Origin: an uncultured Desulfobacterium sp.
GTDB lineage: Bacteria; Desulfobacterota; Desulfobacteria; Desulfobacterales; Desulfobacteraceae
Reading direction: 5' to 3'
DNA length: 10,109 bases
Assembly: GCA_937124525.1 (NCBI GenBank)
Contig: CAKZLA010000422.1
Span: 1-10,109 of the forward strand
Shown here in pieces: positions 5,222 through 10,109 of the stretch; the first letter of the stretch is position 1, and the number at the start of each line of letters is the position of its first letter. Both the position numbers and the translations under genes were made by a program. Under the pieces are notes generated by a model, which made no database searches, was not told the origin of the DNA, and saw only the letters and a list, made by a program, of their open reading frames with translations.

Positions 5222-8200
5222 TTAAATTTTCATCAACTTAAGGGGCTTGCCTTCCGGGGTCAGGATTTTGTTGGCAGCCTCCAGCTTTTCCCGGCTGGAG
5301 ATGACGGCGGTTCCTTTATTTTCATCATCCGTCTTAAAATATTTTTGGGCAACCATGGCCACCTTTTGCTTATCCACGGCCAGGAGCGCTTTTTTAAACT
5401 TTTGCCTTATCTCATCGGTGAGGCCGACCTTATCCCGGTAAAAGGCCTTTATGGAGGCCGGTCCCGGTGTTTCCGGTTTATCAATTTCCGAGCACACCTG
5501 CAAAATAGCCTCTTTGACATCTTCATCGGTTACCACATCGCCGGTGATGAACTCACAGGCATTGGCGTACACATCCAGGGTTCTTTCAATGTTGGGATCC
5601 CGATAGGAGCCAAAGGAAAAAGTTCCTTCCTCTGGGGTGTAAACGGCAAAGCCACCATAGGCCCCCCCTTTTTCCCTGATCTCCCGGTGAAGGTACATGG
5701 ATCGCAAAAGTTTGGCAATGACACTAAGGACGGGGGCATCTTCATGGGCCATGCGAACTGTGGTAAATGCCTGGGCCACAAAGGACACCGAAGTGCTGGT
5801 ACTCCATCCTTCCCGGGGCAATTCATTTTTTACGGAGATATTGATGGGTTGCGTCTTCTTTGTTTCTTCTTCCGGCACAAGGGTTAACAGCCGGGCAATG
5901 TTTTTATCTCCGCACTCCAAACCTTCTTTATCCCCCACAATGGCCGGGGAGAGATTTCCCCTCTTGAAAAGACATTTAACCATGGTGTCAAGATCACAGG
6001 AAAGTTGTTCCAGGTGAGTCTGTCCCTCTTTTGTATCCCCTATTTTTTCGGTAAGGGATTTGATGAACTGAAATTGTGAAACACCATGCCACATTTCCCC
6101 CAGGGCCGCAGCCGGGCTGAAATTCCGGGCAGCCAGGGACATGGCATATCGATGACCATTGCCCACAATGGAGGATTCCAATCCTGCCCTGTACTGAAAG
6201 AGCAGGCTCTTTAATCGGGTGAGATCCTTAAAACTTACACCGGACGTAAGCTCGGCAATGATGTCAAACATATTGTCAATGTTGTGGTTCAGGGCCTTAC
6301 CCTGGAGGGAGATAAAGGTGACAAGTTTTCCGTCCCCCTTAAACCCACTGCCGGAAAAGGCGGAAAGGCCGATGCCGCCGGTGTAAAGATCCATGAGGGC
6401 TGCAAGGTCTGCGTAGTCCCGTTTCACCGTTCCTGTGCCGGTGAAGGCCATGCAGAAAAAGGGCACCAGGGGAAGGAGGGATTCCGGCAGATCCGTGGGC
6501 ACCATGGGACAGGTAAAGTAGAGAATGTCCGATGTGGCCTTGTTGTAACAAGTGGCCGATGTGGTGGTGCTGATGCTGTCAGGGCGGATGATTTCAGTTT
6601 CCGGGGGGATGTCTGCAAGAGCCAGGGTGGGCAGAACAGACAGATCTTCATCTGTCTCTTGGAGTTTTTTGAGCATGGCCGCATCGGCGTTGATTTTATC
6701 CAGCGCTTCCGGGGTCAGGCGGGCCTGTATTTCGGCAAGTTCACCCTGGATTCTTTTCTCTTCGGCCTCCTCCATTACTGTGTCCGGGACCAGGGTGAAG
6801 AGCACCCTGTGGGGGTTATCAAGAAAGTATTCCTTGATTTTACCCTCCAGAAATCCCTTTTGTTTAACTTCTTGCTTGAGCCGGGCGAGATCCCCATTCA
6901 GGTTCAGGCAGGACAGGGGATTTCCATCATGTATCCATGGCCCTGCAAAGGCCAGAAGCAGCTTGATGCCAAAGGGGTAGGGGGTGTTGGTCATCTCTTT
7001 TTTATGGAATTCTATCTGGTGGATGCCCGATTCCACGGCTCTTGGATCAATGCCCTTGTGGACGATCTCTTTAAATGTTTCCAGTACAAGGGTTTCCACC
7101 TTTTTAACACCGGATTTTTCAATCTCCTTGAGTCCACAGGAAAACATGGTATCCCGCAGGTCCAGATCAAATCCACTGGCGTCACTCAAAGCCGTGCCAA
7201 CCCCTGAGTCAATGAGCTTTTGTCTTAACGGGGAGGAGGCATTTCCCAGCAGGATTTCTTCCAAAACCGAAGCAATGAGAACCTCATAGGAATCCTGGAT
7301 ATCCTTGGTGAGCCACGCCACGCTGGCCTGGTATTTTTTATCCGGTTTTTCGTCCGCAGATAAGGGATATCGGGCGGCGAATTCCCGTGGGGTCTGCCAC
7401 CGGGGCTGGGAGTTCACGGCAGAATCCGGATCAATGCGGGAGAAACGATTGAGCACCTTGTCCTGGATAAACTGAAGATGCGCCTCCAGGGGAAGATTGC
7501 CATAGGTATAAAAATAGGCATTGGAGGGATGATAGTACCTTGCATGGAAGGCCTTGAGATCTTCATGGGTCAAGGTGGGAATCACCGATGGTTCTCCGCC
7601 GGAGTTAAAACTGTAGGTGGTATCAGGATACAGGGCCTGCATCAATGCCCGGCCCATGACCTGGCCCGGGGATGACATGGCCCCCTTCATTTCATTGTAC
7701 ACCACCCCCTTGTATTCCAGGGTGGTTTCACCGGTTTCAGACACCACGGTTTCCAGACGATGTCCCTCCTGCTTGAAGCTTAGCTCATCAATGTGGGGAA
7801 AGAAGGCCGCATCTAAGTACACAGACATGAGATTATAATAATCTTTCTGGTTCTGGGTGGAAAAGGGGTACATGGTCCAGTCCGATGCCGTGAAGGCATT
7901 CATAAAGGTGGACAATCCCCGTTTGAGCATGGAAAAAAAAGGATCTCTGACATTGAACTGTTCCGATCCGCACAACACCGTGTGTTCAAGGATGTGGGCA
8001 ACCCCGGTGGAGTCAGTGGGAACCGTTCGAAAGGCCACCCCAAAGGTGTTTTCTTTATCTTTATTACTGATGTGAATATGTCTGGCACCGGTGGAGGTGT
8101 GCTCCAACAGGTAAAAAACCCCGTCAATATCCTCCAGGGTTTCCATTTGAACAACGGTGTAGTTAAGCAGGGAATTCCCTGGTTTGATTCCTGGATTGTT

Positions 8201-8263
8201 TCCATCCCGGGGAATCTCTTTGACTGCTTTGTCTGTGCTGCTATGCTTTTTTGTAGATGCCAC
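5222..8263 (-). CDS. PreP-like M16C zinc metallopeptidase
   Basis: This 1013-residue insulinase-family peptidase resembles presequence protease, Cym1 and bacterial COG1026 proteins. These close around and cut unfolded peptides in a large chamber. The inverted zinc site HILEH is at residues 90-94, with Glu93 as the base. Glu191 in YNEMKG, 101 residues on, matches the third zinc ligand spacing of PreP. The C-terminal half carries REKGGAYGG, where Arg863 and Tyr869 fit the substrate-holding Arg/Tyr pair of PreP. An M16C-associated domain lies roughly between residues 500 and 750. I see no signal peptide, so it is probably cytoplasmic. It starts with GTG at 8263, preceded by AAGGA at 6 nt, and overlaps the upstream gene by 23 nt, suggesting coupled translation. 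All key residues are present. Confidence 0.95.
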   Translation of the reverse strand: MASTKKHSSTDKAVKEIPRDGNNPGIKPGNSLLNYTVVQMETLEDIDGVFYLLEHTSTGARHIHISNKDKENTFGVAFRTVPTDSTGVAHILEHTVLCGSEQFNVRDPFFSMLKRGLSTFMNAFTASDWTMYPFSTQNQKDYYNLMSVYLDAAFFPHIDELSFKQEGHRLETVVSETGETTLEYKGVVYNEMKGAMSSPGQVMGRALMQALYPDTTYSFNSGGEPSVIPTLTHEDLKAFHARYYHPSNAYFYTYGNLPLEAHLQFIQDKVLNRFSRIDPDSAVNSQPRWQTPREFAARYPLSADEKPDKKYQASVAWLTKDIQDSYEVLIASVLEEILLGNASSPLRQKLIDSGVGTALSDASGFDLDLRDTMFSCGLKEIEKSGVKKVETLVLETFKEIVHKGIDPRAVESGIHQIEFHKKEMTNTPYPFGIKLLLAFAGPWIHDGNPLSCLNLNGDLARLKQEVKQKGFLEGKIKEYFLDNPHRVLFTLVPDTVMEEAEEKRIQGELAEIQARLTPEALDKINADAAMLKKLQETDEDLSVLPTLALADIPPETEIIRPDSISTTTSATCYNKATSDILYFTCPMVPTDLPESLLPLVPFFCMAFTGTGTVKRDYADLAALMDLYTGGIGLSAFSGSGFKGDGKLVTFISLQGKALNHNIDNMFDIIAELTSGVSFKDLTRLKSLLFQYRAGLESSIVGNGHRYAMSLAARNFSPAAALGEMWHGVSQFQFIKSLTEKIGDTKEGQTHLEQLSCDLDTMVKCLFKRGNLSPAIVGDKEGLECGDKNIARLLTLVPEEETKKTQPINISVKNELPREGWSTSTSVSFVAQAFTTVRMAHEDAPVLSVIAKLLRSMYLHREIREKGGAYGGFAVYTPEEGTFSFGSYRDPNIERTLDVYANACEFITGDVVTDEDVKEAILQVCSEIDKPETPGPASIKAFYRDKVGLTDEIRQKFKKALLAVDKQKVAMVAQKYFKTDDENKGTAVISSREKLEAANKILTPEGKPLKLMKI

Positions 8264-8615
8264 GTTTTATCCTTTTTATTTTGTCTGTCCTGTCCAGACG
8301 AAAGATGATATTTCGTAATTTTTTGTCATTGAATCCGGTTTTTTCTTTGATGGTTTTAAAATCGGTTCCGTTGGGATGTGCTGATATAATTTCCAGAACA
8401 ACCGTGGAAGCGATCCTGCTTCTGGGGGGCACTTCATACCCTGCCCCATGGGTGAAATCATTTCCAGATTGTTTTTGATAAAGGACTTTCTCCAGTCTGT
8501 CAAGCTTTGCATTAAGGCGGTTTATTTCGTTGCGTGTGGGGATATCAAGGCGTTTCATGATGTTTTGAACGATGCTTTCCCAAACAAGGACTTGGGGTGT
8601 CTGTTCTTGTGCCAT
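8241..8615 (-). CDS. Coiled-coil protein with C-terminal winged-helix-like domain
   Basis: I do not recognise a named family for this 124-residue protein. Residues 10-48 are predicted helical with a heptad pattern ending in NEINRLNAKLDRLEKVLYQK, similar in style to the leucine-rich coil of phasin-like proteins. A linker (50-64) follows. Residues 66-122 look like a winged helix: ASTVVLEIISAHPNG, then FKTIKEKTGFNDKKLRNIIFRLDRTDKI and a basic KRIKRGIYKK end. DNA binding as an oligomer is a reasonable guess. The ATG at 8615 has GGAGG 5 nt upstream; a TTG at 8627 in frame overlaps that site and is unlikely. Its end overlaps the peptidase start by 23 nt, so the two form one transcription unit, and it may regulate that unit. 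Confidence 0.78.
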   Translation of the reverse strand: MAQEQTPQVLVWESIVQNIMKRLDIPTRNEINRLNAKLDRLEKVLYQKQSGNDFTHGAGYEVPPRSRIASTVVLEIISAHPNGTDFKTIKEKTGFNDKKLRNIIFRLDRTDKIKRIKRGIYKKA

Positions 8616-9001
8616 TGTGTCCTCCAAATAGGTTGTGGGGTTGGAAAATGGAACAGGGAAGCAAAACCCTTTGGTTGAAAATATGCCGGGGACATGGTAA
8701 GTTTCCTTTCCCTTGTTGATTCGGTTTGAGTCAACTTGATCATTGAGTGATATGTGGCATGGTGCTGGATGTGTATTTTATGGCATTTTCAGAACTGGAG
8801 GATGACGGGTACAGACTAATTTAAGGTGGGCAGGTTAAAGAGAACATCCACCACGATTTCGGGGGGTACCATAAATATCATTACTCTATAATTACTTGTA
8901 GTAAAAGTCAACAACCCCTGAGCTAAATACCCAGGAGTTTCCTTGCCGATTTTTTATGAAAATCAAGCGATGATCCGTAAAAATGTGGAGAAAAAGACAT
9001 T
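8616..9001. other. Divergent gap upstream of rsmA
   Basis: No gene is supported here. Seen in it: an inverted pair GTTGATTC (8715-8722) and GAGTCAAC (8728-8735) with one wobble and a 5-nt loop; a perfect -10-like TATAAT at 8887-8892 on the plus strand with no good -35 box; and a small palindrome TTACT/AGTAA (8892-8904) right beside it. The palindrome could be an operator for rsmA, but this is weak. Repeat copy B occupies 8924-8967. Confidence 0.45.
8924..8967 (+). repeat. Dispersed repeat, copy B
   Basis: The core CCAGGAGTTTCCTTGCCG (8931-8948) equals that of copy A at 4278-4296 apart from one missing A, and about 37 of some 45 aligned positions agree over the full copy. Here the ATG inside the repeat opens only a five-codon frame (ATGAAAATCAAGCGA then TGA), and the true rsmA start lies 46 nt beyond it. 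This shows that the repeat is not simply part of a gene. Confidence 0.65.
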
Positions 9002-9847
9002 ATGACGACCTATCCAGGCGTACTTTTAAAATCATCCAGCCTGTTTGCCAAAAAAGAGTTGGGACAAAATTTTCTGGCAGATCCCCAGGCAGCGGCCATG
9101 ATTGTCCAGCGTGCCGGTATCAAGAAAGAGGATACAGTGCTGGAGATCGGACCCGGGCTGGGGGCACTCACCGTGCACATTGCAAAACAGGCAGCAAAGG
9201 TATATGCCGTTGAAAAGGATACCCGCCTGATTCCTCTGATTACAGGGGAGCTGGAACAGGCCGGGGTGGATAATGTGACCCTTATAAATGAAGATATTTT
9301 TAAGGTGGATATCAGGGAATTGGCCGGAGACGGTAAACTTTTGGTCATTGGGAATTTGCCTTACAATATCTCCTCCCAGGTGCTTTTACAGCTGGTGGAA
9401 AATAGAGATGTTGTCCCCAGGGCCGTCCTGATGTTTCAAAAAGAGTTGGCCCAGCGAATTGTGGCACCCCCCGGGGGGCGGGATTATGGACGTCTTTCGG
9501 TGGTGATGCAGTACTGCTCCCAGGTGAGCACCGTGGCCGATGTGGGGGGGCAGCTCTTTTTTCCCAAGCCTGAAGTGGAATCCCGGGTGGTGGCCGTTGA
9601 CTTTTTTGATACCATCCAGTTTCCACCGGATCAGGAAAGCTACCTGTTCCGGGTAATCAAGGCCGCCTTTTCCAAACGGCGGAAAACCCTTAGAAACTCC
9701 CTGGCCGGGGCGGAACTCGGTATTAATACCACCCAGGCAGCCCAGGCCCTGGAAGGGGCAGGCATTGATCCTGTCCGGAGGGCAGAAACCCTTACCGTTG
9801 AGGAGTTTATAGCCCTTTTTAAGGTGTGCCGGGACAATTTTGTATGA
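9002..9847 (+). CDS. rsmA: 16S rRNA adenine(1518/1519) dimethyltransferase (RsmA/KsgA)
   Basis: RsmA uses S-adenosylmethionine to dimethylate two adjacent adenines in the 3' hairpin of 16S rRNA, a late small-subunit assembly step. At 281 residues it is of usual length. Order of motifs: KKELGQNFLADP (17-28, the conserved N-terminal RNA-contact segment), SAM-binding EIGPGLGALT (48-57), VEKD acidic ribose-binding turn (70-73), NEDIF (96-100), and catalytic NLPYNISS (118-125). The C-terminal FFPKPEVESRVV (186-197) and FSKRRKTLRNSL (223-234) segments follow. The ATG at 9002 has a GGAG motif at 11 nt, a little far, and no better in-frame start was seen. Loss of this enzyme classically gives kasugamycin resistance. 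It is transcribed away from the peptidase unit and no partner gene is visible. Confidence 0.97.
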   Translation: MTTYPGVLLKSSSLFAKKELGQNFLADPQAAAMIVQRAGIKKEDTVLEIGPGLGALTVHIAKQAAKVYAVEKDTRLIPLITGELEQAGVDNVTLINEDIFKVDIRELAGDGKLLVIGNLPYNISSQVLLQLVENRDVVPRAVLMFQKELAQRIVAPPGGRDYGRLSVVMQYCSQVSTVADVGGQLFFPKPEVESRVVAVDFFDTIQFPPDQESYLFRVIKAAFSKRRKTLRNSLAGAELGINTTQAAQALEGAGIDPVRRAETLTVEEFIALFKVCRDNFV

Positions 9848-9856
9848 AAAAGCAGG

Positions 9857-9891
9857 TACTGGATACTGGGTGCTTGGTACTGGGTGTTAGC
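9857..9891. repeat. Heptanucleotide tandem repeat, 5 units
   Basis: Five 7-nt units follow each other ten bases after the rsmA stop: TACTGGA, TACTGGG, TGCTTGG, TACTGGG and TGTTAGC. Units 2 and 4 are identical and the last is degenerate. This is a short heptanucleotide repeat like those scattered between genes in some bacteria, with a different unit from the one at 73-93. Confidence 0.75.
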
Positions 9892-9913
9892 GCACCTTAA
9901 CTTTTTAACTTCT

Positions 9914-9992
9914 GTTGTGGCAAGGGATCTTGCCATGTCTGTTATAAACTGCCACGGGCAGACCGCATGGGGGACCTGTGCCTGGCCACAAC
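9914..9992. repeat. Structured segment with competing stems
   Basis: GTTGTGGC (9914-9921) is perfectly complementary to GCCACAAC (9985-9992). Inside lie GTCTG (9937-9941) with CAGAC (9959-9963) and the flanking CCAT/ATGG. Alternatively TGGCAAG (9918-9924) pairs with CTTGCCA (9929-9935), and CTGCC (9949-9953) with GGCAG (9957-9961). The number of stems suggests RNA or single-stranded DNA structure, but no known family is recognised. Confidence 0.5.
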
Positions 9993-10016
9993 GAATATTG
10001 AAAAGGCTATCATGCC

Positions 10017-10095
10017 GCCCCCCCGACGGACAATGGGCCCGGCCCGGAACCGTAGACGGCCCAATTGGCCGGTTCCTATTGCCCATCGGGGGGGC
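10017..10095. repeat. Large imperfect hairpin in the right-hand tail
   Basis: GCCCCCCCGA (10017-10026) pairs perfectly with TCGGGGGGGC (10086-10095). Inside it TGGGC (10034-10038) pairs with GCCCA (10081-10085) across a 7-nt bulge, GGAACCG (10046-10052) pairs with CGGTTCC (10070-10076), and GCC/GGC close a 5-nt loop (10059-10069). Together these make about 25 base pairs over 79 nt. It is far too long for a simple terminator and has no T run. It may be a palindromic repeat unit, an element end, or part of a structured RNA continuing beyond the window. Confidence 0.7.
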
Positions 10096-10109
10096 TCTGC
10101 TGAAGCAAA

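Larger units (their letters stand above)
9892..10109. other. Gene-free tail after rsmA
   Basis: No plus-strand frame here looks coding. A minus frame stays open through the tail but runs on into rsmA antisense and has no plausible product, so I read it as chance. I found no clear terminator for rsmA. The content is the two structured segments described separately, and the composition becomes very G+C-rich from about 10014. Confidence 0.5.

Noticed and set aside
6284..7207. Long plus-strand open frame opposite the M16 peptidase.
   Set aside because: It is antisense to a gene with complete catalytic motifs and has no ribosome-binding site or family resemblance, so it is a shadow frame.
8555..8743. 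Minus-strand frame upstream of the coiled-coil gene.
   Set aside because: It overlaps the supported gene's start and ribosome-binding site in another frame and has no recognisable product.
9640..10086. Minus-strand frame of 148 codons from the tail into rsmA.
   Set aside because: It overlaps conserved rsmA coding sequence in antisense and its tail part coincides with hairpins and tandem repeats, so it is not a credible gene.

Overview
The window reads as a piece of a Gram-negative, moderate-GC bacterial chromosome. The style of the proteins and the gene content suggest an anaerobic sulfate reducer of the Desulfobacterota (Desulfobacterales-like), but this is a guess from general impression, because no taxonomic marker is fully present. 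Strong genes are well spaced, and the gaps between them hold gene remnants and short repeats.

Layout. (1) 1-163: non-coding sequence with a heptanucleotide tandem repeat, joined abruptly to a truncated hisS (163-534, minus) that keeps its ribosome-binding site and a good sigma70-like promoter. (2) 535-1061: divergent gap with the hisS leader repeats. (3) 1062-2898, plus strand: panB (ketopantoate hydroxymethyltransferase), then an AcuI/YhdH-type medium-chain reductase 40 nt downstream. (4) 3158-3538, minus: decayed C-terminal part of a TauE/SafE permease with two in-frame stops. Beside it on the plus strand is a small intact winged-helix plus zinc-ribbon protein (3614-3922). (5) 4305-5180, plus: Rossmann-like/DUF2520 protein, possibly a PanG-type ketopantoate reductase and so a functional partner of PanB. 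(6) 5181-5221: strong hairpin terminator between convergent genes. (7) 8615-5222, minus: a two-gene overlapping unit, a coiled-coil/winged-helix protein followed by a 1013-residue PreP-like M16C metallopeptidase. (8) 9002-9847, plus: rsmA (ksgA). (9) 9848-10109: a gene-free, strongly structured tail with a heptanucleotide repeat and a roughly 79-nt imperfect hairpin.

How it works together. PanB makes ketopantoate for pantothenate/CoA synthesis, and the DUF2520 protein may do the next, NAD(P)H-dependent step. AcuI-type enzymes reduce acrylyl-CoA-like enoyl thioesters, so the left half leans towards CoA and acyl-CoA chemistry. The right half is housekeeping: peptide degradation and rRNA methylation.

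The points most worth a second look are the hisS truncation exactly inside motif 2, a repeat of about 42 bp shared by the upstream regions of the DUF2520 gene and rsmA, heptanucleotide repeats near both ends of the window, and the structured right-hand tail, whose meaning depends on sequence beyond the window. I see no CRISPR array, tRNA, rRNA, complete insertion sequence or clear defence system.
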